From CAYUPI01 sp964446585 (GTDB taxonomy: Bacteria; Verrucomicrobiota; Verrucomicrobiia; Limisphaerales; UBA8199), in the NCBI GenBank assembly GCA_964446585.1, contig CAYUPI010000092.1:1-16096 (forward strand): a stretch of DNA of 16,096 nt. Direction: 5' to 3'. A model generated the notes under the pieces. The model ran no database searches and was not told the DNA's origin. It saw nothing but the letters and a program-made list of their open reading frames with translations. Of this stretch, positions 1-6,489 are shown one piece after another. Both the position numbers and the translations under genes were made by a program. Position 1 is the stretch's first letter. Every line of letters starts with the position of its first letter.

Positions 1-509
1 AGCAGGCCGTAAGTCCAGCCGCTGTCCTGGCGAAGAAACACTGCGGTCGGTCCGACGCCCCATTTGCCTGAACCCAGCGCGCTGTCGGTCGCCGTCGGCC
101 AGGCGAACACTGGACCGGCGCCCCAAATCCAACCGCCGCTCGTCGGCGCCTTGGGCGAGAGGAAGAAGCTTTGCACAGTGTCACTTAGGCCCCACGCGTC
201 CCGCCCGCCACTGACTGGCGACTCCGCATAAACCACCGGAAGGATCGTCCGCGTGACGAGATTCCAATCCTCGCTGATCGAGAACGGAACGACTGGCTGA
301 ATGTTCGCCGTATAACGCATCGCGTTGGCCGAACCGATGCCAAAATCCCAGTTGTTCTGGATCGGGACTTGAATGAGGCTGGCCACCGGATTCTGGAGTT
401 TCTTGGCGAGTTCGGCGGCTGCCGCTTTGTCGTCGGCTTCGTCGGCGCGAACCGCAACGAGCGGCAACGCGAGAGCGAGTGCGACGGCGAATCGAAACGT
501 TCGTTGCAT
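1..509 (-). CDS. Partial outer-membrane transporter-like protein (family often labelled 'neuromedin U'), C-terminus beyond window
   Basis: The reading frame starts at an ATG on the minus strand (507-509) and stays open to position 1, giving about 169 residues of an incomplete protein. It begins with a Sec signal peptide (hydrophobic run FAVALALALPLVAV ending near VRA). A short Asp/Ala-rich stretch follows, then aromatic, glycine-rich segments typical of an outer-membrane beta-barrel: PVASLIQVPIQNNWDFGIG, EDWNLVTRTILPVVY, FFLSPKAPTSGGWIWGAGP and GKWGVGPTAVFL. I recognise this pattern from a bacterial family that databases mislabel neuromedin U and that is probably a porin or transporter-like barrel. 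The substrate is unknown. The gene lies 87 bases downstream of a sulfatase on the same strand and may be co-transcribed with it. The Shine-Dalgarno is weak (AAGGG about 8 bases upstream). The C-terminal half lies outside the window. Confidence 0.75.
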   Translation of the reverse strand, partial: MQRTFRFAVALALALPLVAVRADEADDKAAAAELAKKLQNPVASLIQVPIQNNWDFGIGSANAMRYTANIQPVVPFSISEDWNLVTRTILPVVYAESPVSGGRDAWGLSDTVQSFFLSPKAPTSGGWIWGAGPVFAWPTATDSALGSGKWGVGPTAVFLRQDSGWTYGL

Positions 510-596
510 GATTTTTCCCTTTTGTTGACAGGAGCGAACAGGGGAAACGAAGTTTTGAGATTTTATTCTCTGTTCTCTCCGTTTCCTCGCGTTGAA

Positions 597-2075
597 TCAG
601 TGATGCGCGGCACCGGCCTCGCCTTCGCCGAAGCCTTCGTCGGTGAGCGAGGGGCCGCCGCCGATCAGCGCGGGGCCTTTACCGCCTTCGGAGGCGATCA
701 ACGGTGTGGCGTGGGCATTGGCCACGCCGGCGACCCACTTCAGGGCGAGTGGCTTCGCGGATTGCTTGCCGCATTCCTCCAGGCGCGCCTCCATCGCGGC
801 CACTTTGTCGGGATGCGCGGCGGCGACGTTGTTTTTCTCGTAGGGGTCTTCGGCAAGGTTGTAGAGGTCCACGCTCGTGGGAATGAGCGTGCGCCAGATG
901 CACTTCCAATCGCCCTGCCGAACGGCACCGCGGAATGGCTCGACGTTGTAGATGAATTCCGTTCGCGGCGAGGGTTTGCCTTCAGCGATTGTGTCCCAAA
1001 CGTTCATGCCGTCGAGCGGTTTGCACCTGGCGGTGGAGGCGCCGGCCAAGGCGGCCAGCGTGGGATAAAGGTCCACGGCGTGAATCATTCCATCCACGAC
1101 GCCGGGCTTGATGTGGCCGGGCCAGTTGGCGCAGGCGCAAACGCGGCTGCCGCCTTCGAAGAGCGTGCCTTTGCCGCCGCGATACGGGCCGTTGTCGCAC
1201 GGGAGAACGATTTTGGACATGTCCGTCATCTGGCCGGCGAACGTCGCGTCGCGCGTGCCGCCGTTGTCGCTGTGGAAAAGGATGAGCGTGTTACCGCGCA
1301 GACCTTTCTTGTCGAGCGCGGCGACGACTTTGCCGATTTCGTCGTCGAGGCAGGAAACCATCCCGCAGTAGGTGCGGCGCGTCGGCTCGGCGATGTTCTT
1401 GTAACGATCAATGTAATCCTTCGGCGCCTGGTAGGGCGTGTGCGGGGCGTTGAACGTGAGGTAGAGGTAAAACGGCTTGTCCGGGCTCTGCGCGTTGATG
1501 TATTTCACCGCGTCCTTGCCGATAAGCTGCGTGGTGTAGCCTTTTTCGTGGACGGGTTTGTTGTTGCGGAACCAGTCGAGCACGCCGGCTTCGCCGTGCT
1601 CGAAATAATCCAGCTCGCCGATCACCGCGCCGTAGGCGTAATCGAAGCCGCGTTGCTTGGGCCAATACTTGAAGTCGGCATGGCCGAGATGCCATTTGCC
1701 GATGATGGCGGTGCCGTAACCGGCTTCCTTGAGGCATTGCGCCATGGTGAACTCGCTCGTGTCGAGGCCGTAACCGGCGGCGGTGGGGATGACGATCGTT
1801 TGCAGCCCGTAGCGCCAGGGATAACGGCCCGTCATCAGGCACGCGCGCGTGGGCGTGCACATGTTCTGCACGTAGAATTGCGTGAACTTGGCGCCGCCGG
1901 ACGCGAGCTTGTCAATGTTCGGCGTCTTGATGTCCGTGCAGCCGTTGAAGCCGACATCCTTCCAGCCGAGGTCGTCGGCGACGATGTGGACGAGGTTGGG
2001 TTGTTTGGCCGCCGACGCTGTCAATGCGAGGCTGGCGGTGAGCAGCGTGGTGAGAACTGCGAGTTTGTTTTTCAT
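597..2075 (-). CDS. Secreted arylsulfatase (formylglycine sulfatase, CTPTR motif)
   Basis: This 492-residue alkaline-phosphatase-superfamily sulfatase hydrolyses sulfate esters, probably on sulfated glycans, and should be exported. A Sec signal peptide covers residues 1 to about 22, ending LTASA. The metal-site Asp pair is at 34-35 (IVADD). The sulfatase signature C73-T-P-T-R supplies the Cys that a formylglycine-generating enzyme or anaerobic maturase converts to formylglycine; LMTGRYPWRYG follows it. GKWHLGH (126-132) supplies active-site Lys and His, and HSDNGG (268-273) the Asp-Asn metal ligands. RQGDWK (386-391) and DLYNLAEDPYEKNN (403-416) are typical of the C-terminal subdomain. All catalytic motifs are intact. 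The protein ends in a Gly/Ala-rich tail closing with His-His. No maturase gene is present in this window. No clear Shine-Dalgarno precedes the ATG, which I chose because the signal peptide begins there. The exact substrate cannot be read from sequence. Confidence 0.95.
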   Translation of the reverse strand: MKNKLAVLTTLLTASLALTASAAKQPNLVHIVADDLGWKDVGFNGCTDIKTPNIDKLASGGAKFTQFYVQNMCTPTRACLMTGRYPWRYGLQTIVIPTAAGYGLDTSEFTMAQCLKEAGYGTAIIGKWHLGHADFKYWPKQRGFDYAYGAVIGELDYFEHGEAGVLDWFRNNKPVHEKGYTTQLIGKDAVKYINAQSPDKPFYLYLTFNAPHTPYQAPKDYIDRYKNIAEPTRRTYCGMVSCLDDEIGKVVAALDKKGLRGNTLILFHSDNGGTRDATFAGQMTDMSKIVLPCDNGPYRGGKGTLFEGGSRVCACANWPGHIKPGVVDGMIHAVDLYPTLAALAGASTARCKPLDGMNVWDTIAEGKPSPRTEFIYNVEPFRGAVRQGDWKCIWRTLIPTSVDLYNLAEDPYEKNNVAAAHPDKVAAMEARLEECGKQSAKPLALKWVAGVANAHATPLIASEGGKGPALIGGGPSLTDEGFGEGEAGAAHH

Positions 2076-2109
2076 AGATTTGTTTGGTTGAGGTTTAGGT
2101 TTGAGAGTC

Positions 2110-2160
2110 TTACTTCTGGCCGAACACGGTGATGTCCGTCTTGCCCTGGAGAACGCCCTC
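2110..2160 (-). pseudogene. Possible orphan C-terminal gene fragment (EGVLQGKTDITVFGQK-stop)
   Basis: On the minus strand, directly upstream of the sulfatase, a short protein-like tail (EGVLQGKTDITVFGQK) ends in TAA at 2110-2112. The frame is blocked by a TGA only a few codons further upstream (complement of 2176-2178), and I see no start codon or ribosome-binding site. It therefore looks like the last 16 or so codons of a gene whose body has been lost. I cannot assign the family. Chance is possible for so short a stretch. The neighbouring chimeric gene is independent evidence that material has been deleted nearby. Confidence 0.3.
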
Positions 2161-2485
2161 GTTTCGTGCTAGAAATCAATTCTACGAAGACTGCGCTTGG
2201 CCGCGCCCTGCAATTCAGCAAGCTCATTTTCATGTTGGTGGCCTGCGGTTCCAGTTCTTCCGAACGGCGGGAGAATTGAACAAATTCAACTCGGCGACAA
2301 GACCAAAATCGTGAGGCGAGCATCCCCATCCGTTCCACCCATCGGAGCATCGGTGTGATTTCAAGATGACTTGCATTTCCGTGGTTTGATTTTCATGCGC
2401 GTGACGTTCATCAATACATCCACTGCAACATTGGGCGCACGCGGTGTTCGCTCGTCGTTTGCATCGAGTATGCCTTTGCCCCGGA
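2161..2485. other. Intergenic stretch with no recognisable gene
   Basis: About 325 bases between the orphan fragment and the chimeric sulfatase gene. Open frames here are short and have no recognisable protein pattern or ribosome-binding site. The only local structure I noticed is a weak 5-bp palindrome with a 4-base loop (TTGAA-CAAA-TTCAA, 2276-2289). It follows the end of the chimeric gene by about 200 bases, too far for a convincing terminator. The composition is slightly more AT-rich than the flanking genes. It may be decayed coding DNA. Confidence 0.5.
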
Positions 2486-3439
2486 TCACTCATCAAGTTC
2501 GGCCACGTCGCCCTTCTTCTTGAACGGGCCGTCGCCGGTCAGGAGCACGCCGTTTTCCTTCACGTATTCTTTCCACCGCGCGAGCAACGCCTTGCGCCTG
2601 GCGGGTTCTTGTTTGGACAGATCGCGCGTCTCACCGGGGTCGGTCTCGATGTTGAACAGTTCCCAATCGCCCGTGCCACCGGCGGACTTGAGGATGTAGC
2701 AGAGCTTCCAATCGCCCTGGCGCACCATGCGATTGCCGAAAAGCTCCTCGCCGATCCAGTCCTTATCGGTGCGGACCGCAACTGTTTTTCCGGCGAGTCG
2801 CGGCGTGAGCGATTTGCCGAGCAGCGGCGCGAGCTTTTTGTCCGTCGTCGCAGGATGCTGCGCGCTGGCGACCTCAAGGAACGTCGGCACAAGATCGGTC
2901 ACGTGCATTACGCCGGGGCTTGTGACACCTTGCTTCACGCCGGGGCCGGCGATGATGACCGGCGAATGGATGCCGCCCTCGGAGGTCCACGCCTTGTAAA
3001 ATCGGAAGGGCGTCGAGCCGAGCTGCGCCCAGGCGGCGCCATAGTCGCAGACAGAGCCCTTGCGGCCCCAGTTCTCTGGCCGCGTGTCGAAGTTCGCGAG
3101 GAACCATTTTCTCGCTTGCTCGTTGAAGACCGTCGAGACGAGTTGGTCGGGTTCCGTCGGCTCCGCGCCCTTGTCGGGGAGGAAGACCACGAGGGTGTTG
3201 TCCAGCTTGCCGATTTCCTTGAGATGATCGAGCACGCGGCCAATGTGGAAACGGTTGTCCGCCAACGGGAAGCCGTAGATGTAGGCTTCATTGGCGATGG
3301 CGCGCGCTTCCGCAGGCGTTAGGTTTTGTGCGTGAGCGGTCGAGGCAACGGCAATTGCTGCCACAACGGCGACGAGGGTCAGAGTCTTCGTGATGTTTTT
3401 GATGGTTATGACCTTTCGGTCTGGTTGGACGGCGATCAT
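2486..3439 (-). pseudogene. Chimeric gene: DUF1254 N-terminus fused to the C-terminal half of an arylsulfatase
   Basis: The frame is open for 317 codons but appears assembled from two unrelated genes. Residues 1 to about 37 form a signal peptide ending ASTAHA. Residues 38-63 (LTPAEARAIANEAYIYGFP, then LADNR) match the start of DUF1254-family secreted proteins. From about residue 65 (HIGRVLDHLKEIGKLDNT) the sequence becomes an arylsulfatase entered midway: WAQLGSTPFRFYKAWTSEGG (137-156), a GPGV core, then MVRQGDWKL and ELFNIETDPGE near the end. The sulfatase portion lacks the first half of the fold, with its Asp pair, formylglycine Cys and GK-H motif. Its usual S-D-N-G metal motif reads P-D-K-G at 88-91. 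Sulfatase activity is therefore very unlikely. The junction lies near 3245-3255. It could be a deletion fusion, a decaying pseudogene or a misassembly. An expressed secreted protein of unknown role cannot be excluded. Confidence 0.85.
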
Positions 3440-3579
3440 TTTTTTGTGTTCTCGGTTCTCTCTGTTTGCTTCTGTTTAGTCTTCCATCAGGCTCGGGTCA
3501 GCCTGCGCGGATTCAGGCCGATTCTCGCACCTCGTAGCGTGTCCTTGCCCGCAGTCCAGTTCGCCTTTAGGCTCAGGCC

Positions 3580-4203
3580 ATGGACAGAGAAAAAATCCAG
3601 ACTGCTTTGGCAGATATAAGTGCCGAGCAGGACCCGACGGTAAAAAGCCTGAAGTTGGCGTCGATTTGCAGCTCGCTTTGGGCTGAGCGCGGCGTAGAGT
3701 TGGTGGTCGTGGGAGGCTCGGCTATCGAGATCCTGACCGAAGGCGCCTATGTCTCCGGGGACTTGGACCTGTGTCATACCACGCGGACGACTTTGCCTAT
3801 CCGTGAGTGCCAGGAGGTTATGGGTTTGCTTGGGGCAACAGGCGGGCCGCGCAACTGGCAGATAGCGGGCATGTTTCTGGATTTGCTCGGCCCGGCGGAA
3901 AGCTTTGCCCGCACGCCTTATCGGCGAGTCGAAGCTCCTTACGGAACCGTCCGGTTGAGGAAACCCGAAGATCTGTTGGTCGAGCGCATCGTGGTTTCTG
4001 TCTATCCGCAGGAAGATCAAACCGCTCGGGCGTGCGCCAAAATGCTGCTCTCCGGCATGCTTCGCGGACAGATTGATGTCAGTTGGGACGAAGTCCGCCG
4101 GATTGCGAACTTGCGAGAATATCGTAACTTTCAAGATTGCAAGAAACTGGTCGAAGAGACTGCGAATGAACTCAAAATCAGAAACCCCCTCGATTCCGAT
4201 TGA
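3580..4203 (+). CDS. Nucleotidyltransferase-like protein (DUF6036/AbiEii-type fold)
   Basis: This 207-residue cytoplasmic protein carries the signature of the minimal nucleotidyltransferase superfamily: a G-G-S turn (VVVGGSAIEIL, GGS at 45-47) followed by D61-L-D63, the expected metal-binding acid pair. LRKPEDLLVERI (136-147) resembles the conserved helix of DUF6036/AbiEii-like proteins. Relatives transfer nucleotides to RNA or proteins, and several are toxins of toxin-antitoxin or phage-defence pairs. The substrate here is unknown. The ATG at 3580 has only a modest AGG upstream, but the similarity begins close to it. The gene is the only plus-strand unit in a minus-strand neighbourhood, and its 3' end overlaps the next ORF by 38 bases, so the two are probably translated from one mRNA. 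A long antisense frame over the same bases shows no protein pattern and was discarded. Confidence 0.75.
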   Translation: MDREKIQTALADISAEQDPTVKSLKLASICSSLWAERGVELVVVGGSAIEILTEGAYVSGDLDLCHTTRTTLPIRECQEVMGLLGATGGPRNWQIAGMFLDLLGPAESFARTPYRRVEAPYGTVRLRKPEDLLVERIVVSVYPQEDQTARACAKMLLSGMLRGQIDVSWDEVRRIANLREYRNFQDCKKLVEETANELKIRNPLDSD

Positions 4204-4375
4204 AACAGCGATCAGTTGGGAAGATTGGTTAAAAGGACGACGTGCGCGCCGCGAGAGCAGCGGATTGGTCGCTCCCGGAGGCGTTCGCCGTAAATCGGGT
4301 CCCGACGACCGGCGGCTAAAGAAACTATTCAAGGGAGAGCGCGGTCTGCCATTTACACCCGCCGAGAAGCTCTGA
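4166..4375 (+). CDS. Small basic hypothetical protein overlapping the nucleotidyltransferase gene
   Basis: A 69-codon ORF starts at an ATG inside the last 38 bases of the nucleotidyltransferase gene, in a different frame, with a GAAGAGA-like ribosome-binding site about 6 bases upstream. The product is hydrophilic. An acidic/aromatic start (ETAISWEDWLKG) is followed by a strongly basic middle (RRARRE, VRRKSGPDDRRLKKLFKG) and a short LPFTPAEKL end. There is no signal peptide or membrane segment. I do not recognise a family. The overlap suggests translational coupling, as in toxin-antitoxin or enzyme-accessory pairs. The basic patches would suit contact with RNA or DNA, but that is inference. 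A longer frame upstream (from 4073) would lie almost entirely inside the preceding gene, so I chose the internal ATG. Confidence 0.5.
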   Translation: MNSKSETPSIPIETAISWEDWLKGRRARRESSGLVAPGGVRRKSGPDDRRLKKLFKGERGLPFTPAEKL

Positions 4376-4393
4376 CGGATGGTCGAGAGGGGC

Positions 4394-4423
4394 CTGGTGA
4401 CGCAAAATCGTTTGCATGACCAG
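4394..4423 (+). terminator. Hairpin just after the small ORF
   Basis: Two stacked stems, CTGGT/ACCAG and GCAAA/TTTGC, separated by a 3x3 internal loop and closed by ATCG, begin 19 bases after the TGA of the small ORF. No T-run follows, so it is not a classical Rho-independent terminator. It may mark the 3' end of the two-gene transcript or stabilise it. Confidence 0.35.
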
Positions 4424-4513
4424 AGCGCCACCGGCAATCATTTGCTAAGTCGCGGGCGAATTTCTGCGTGAAGCGGTCCAGCTGTCGCCACATTTCCAGG
4501 TCCGATTTGGGCC

Positions 4514-4543
4514 GGCCGTGTCCTGGACGAGCAGGACGCGGCC
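4514..4543. terminator. Hairpin between convergent genes, possible bidirectional terminator
   Basis: GGCCGTGTCCTG and CAGGACGCGGCC pair with one mismatch around a 6-base loop (GACGAG). The hairpin sits between the plus-strand pair ending at 4375 and the minus-strand sulfatase ending at 4576, about 33 bases past the sulfatase stop. A short CTTTTCC follows on the plus strand. Convergent placement fits a shared terminator, but the T-run is weak in both directions. Confidence 0.4.
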
Positions 4544-4575
4544 CTGAGCCCTTTTCCAAGTCCAACGAGCGCTGC

Positions 4576-6180
4576 TCAGTTGCCACTGCCCTGGGTGCCG
4601 CTCTGGAGCGCTTCCAGGACCTTGTCCAGCGAGAAGCTGCCGGGCTTTTGGCTCGGTGGGAATTCTTTGAAGGTGGAGAGGAACTGAGCCACGTACTGCT
4701 GCGCCGGCACCATTACGAAGACATGATCAATGCGCCAATGCTCGTAGTCGATGCTTTCATGGTCCGCGGTCTCGAACGGGTCTGAGCGGAGGTTAAAGAG
4801 TTTGGGCAATCGCAGTGGCTTGAAAGGCTCTTGCCACACGTCAAAGCCGTGGTGCTCCTGCTCCGCGAAGACCACTTTATATTGATTGTAACGCAAGCCG
4901 ACGAGCGAGCCGTCGTCGTTGAAGTAAAAGAACTCGTGGCGCGGGCTGGGCGCTTTGCCGGCGAGCGCTTCGGTGATATTGTAGCCGTCGAGATGAACCT
5001 TGAAGGTCTTGTCGCCGACTTTCATTCCTTTGAGCAACTGCTCTTTCACGTCGGCGACGCCGACGGCGGCCATGAGTGTGGGCAGCATGTCCTCGTGGGC
5101 GAAAATGTCATTGAGTACCGTGCCGGGCTGGATCACCCCGGGCCAGCGCATGAGGCACGGGACGCGATAAGCCCCCTCCCAGTTGCTGGCCTTCTCGTTG
5201 CGGAAAGGCGAGGTGCCGCCGTCGGGCCAGCTCATCTTTTCGGCGCCGTTGTCGGTGGAATACATGACGATCGTGTTTTCTTCGAGGCCCAGTTCTTTGA
5301 GTTTGTTGAGCACCTGGCCGACCATCGCATCGTGCTCGACCATGCCGTCGGGATAGACACCCAGGCCGGTCTTGCCCTCGGATTCTTTCTTGAGGTGCGT
5401 CCAGATGTGCATGCGAGTAGAGTTCCACCAGAGGAAGAAGGGTTTGTTTTCCTTCTTCGATTCTTCCATAAAGCGCAGCGCTTCCTTGGTGAACTCCTCG
5501 TCCACCGTTTCCATGCGCTTGATCGTGAGCGGGCCAGTCAACTCGATCTTTTGCGTCCCGTCCGGCTTGGCCCAGCTATGCAGCACGCCGCGCGTGCCGA
5601 ATTTCTTCCGCATCTCCGGGTCTTTGAAATAGTCCGGGTGCTCCGGCTCCTGCTCGGCGTTGAGATGATAGAGCGAGCCGTAGAATTCGTCGAAACCATG
5701 GGCGGTGGGCAGGTGCTCGTCCCGGTCGCCGAGATGGTTCTTGCCGAATTGGCCGGTCTTGTAGCCTTGCGCCTTGAACAATTCGGCGATGGTTACGTCG
5801 CGCGCCTTGAGTCCTTCCGGCGCACCGGGCAGGCCGACCTTCAACATGCCGGTGCGGAAGCCGACCTGGCCGGTGATGAAGCACGAGCGCCCGGCGGTGC
5901 AGCTTTGCTGGCCATACCAGTCGGTGAAAAGCGCGCCCTGTTTCGCGATCCGATCAATGTTCGGCGTCTTGTAACCCATCATACCCTGGTTATAGGCGCT
6001 GATGTTCCAGTAACCGACGTCGTCTCCCCAGATGATGAGGATGTTGGGTTTCTTGTCCGCCGCCTGGGCCGGGGCGAGCGCGCCGAAGAGCGCCGCGCCG
6101 GCCGTCAGCCCGACTACGCATCGCTTCGTCGCGACGAGCAGTGACAAGCCGTAGTGTTCGAGTTTTCGATTTGATTTCAT
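4576..6180 (-). CDS. Secreted arylsulfatase (formylglycine sulfatase, CTAGR motif)
   Basis: This 534-residue sulfatase has all key residues. A signal peptide spans about residues 1-41 (hydrophobic CVVGLTAGAALFGALAP ending AQAA). The metal Asp pair is D53-D54 (IIWGDD). The formylglycine motif is C94-T-A-G-R, the C-x-A-x-R variant. FGKNHLGD (145-152) gives the Lys and His, HGFDEFYG (161-168) is typical of the family, and STDNGAE (308-314) carries the Asp-Asn metal pair. PFRNEKASNWEGAYRVP (325-341) and LFNLRSDPFE (461-470) fit the C-terminal part. The different signature and the 42-residue length difference place it in a different sulfatase subgroup from the 597-2075 gene, so the two probably cleave different sulfate positions. 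It needs a formylglycine-generating system encoded elsewhere. The start was chosen at the signal peptide. The long antisense frame over this gene is a codon-bias shadow. Confidence 0.95.
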   Translation of the reverse strand: MKSNRKLEHYGLSLLVATKRCVVGLTAGAALFGALAPAQAADKKPNILIIWGDDVGYWNISAYNQGMMGYKTPNIDRIAKQGALFTDWYGQQSCTAGRSCFITGQVGFRTGMLKVGLPGAPEGLKARDVTIAELFKAQGYKTGQFGKNHLGDRDEHLPTAHGFDEFYGSLYHLNAEQEPEHPDYFKDPEMRKKFGTRGVLHSWAKPDGTQKIELTGPLTIKRMETVDEEFTKEALRFMEESKKENKPFFLWWNSTRMHIWTHLKKESEGKTGLGVYPDGMVEHDAMVGQVLNKLKELGLEENTIVMYSTDNGAEKMSWPDGGTSPFRNEKASNWEGAYRVPCLMRWPGVIQPGTVLNDIFAHEDMLPTLMAAVGVADVKEQLLKGMKVGDKTFKVHLDGYNITEALAGKAPSPRHEFFYFNDDGSLVGLRYNQYKVVFAEQEHHGFDVWQEPFKPLRLPKLFNLRSDPFETADHESIDYEHWRIDHVFVMVPAQQYVAQFLSTFKEFPPSQKPGSFSLDKVLEALQSGTQGSGN

Positions 6181-6268
6181 GTTTTCGGTTTTGATCTGAT
6201 GCTCTGTTTGCGCGCCGCTCGCGTCACTTTTGTTTGTGGTCCGCGTTGAATGGATCCGGGCATCGCGC

Positions 6269-6489
6269 TCACAACCGCAGCGCCGACCGAATAGGGTCGA
6301 GCTGCGCCTGGGCGTCCACCGGATTCCGGAAGACAGCTACCGCTCCTGACTGATGAGCGCGCTCGTGGGGCTGTTTCGTCGGCTTCAGTCGAGAGCGCGA
6401 TGACCGGGATGCTCTGGCGACGGCGCTGCAAGGCTATCTGAACGTCGTCGCGAGTCAAGCCCGGCATCCGGATCGTCAGACAGGCAGGA
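6269..6489 (-). pseudogene. Degenerate response-regulator receiver (REC) domain relic, frameshifted
   Basis: In the minus-strand gap after the GH28-like gene, one frame reads LTIRMPGLTRDDVQIALQ, then RRRQSIPVIALSTEADE. This resembles the middle of a FixJ/NarL-type receiver domain (D-V-R-M-P-G ... P-V-I-x-x-S). Near 6370 the match continues in another frame as HQSGAVAVFRNPVDAQAQLD, then PIRSAL, ending at TGA 6269-6271. This is the usual A-G-A-x-x-F-x-K-P end of the domain. The phosphoacceptor Asp is replaced by Thr, the conserved Lys by Asn, the frame is broken, and the first third with the acidic pair is missing. The relic begins over the last codons of the GH28-like gene. It appears to be a dead two-component fragment with no likely function. 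Confidence 0.65.

Noticed and set aside
540..600. Shared CTCTGTTCTCTC-like purine/pyrimidine tract here and near 3450-3470
   Set aside because: Similar AGAGAGAAC tracts occur before both genes on the minus strand, but they are short and low in complexity, too weak to call a regulatory motif.
369..2132. 587-codon plus-strand frame antisense to the first sulfatase
   Set aside because: It mirrors the minus-strand sulfatase, whose catalytic motifs are all present. The antisense translation has no recognisable domain and reflects GC-rich codon bias.
3487..4437. 316-codon minus-strand frame across the nucleotidyltransferase gene
   Set aside because: The plus strand carries GGS...DLD and other family motifs. 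The minus-strand product shows nothing recognisable.
4353..4586. 77-codon minus-strand frame downstream of the second sulfatase
   Set aside because: It spans the putative terminator hairpin and ends inside the small plus-strand ORF. It has no ribosome-binding site or family match, although RFTQKFARDLAND looks faintly protein-like.
4831..6144. 437-codon plus-strand frame antisense to the second sulfatase
   Set aside because: Shadow of a clear sulfatase; its His/Val/Glu-rich translation shows no domain pattern.
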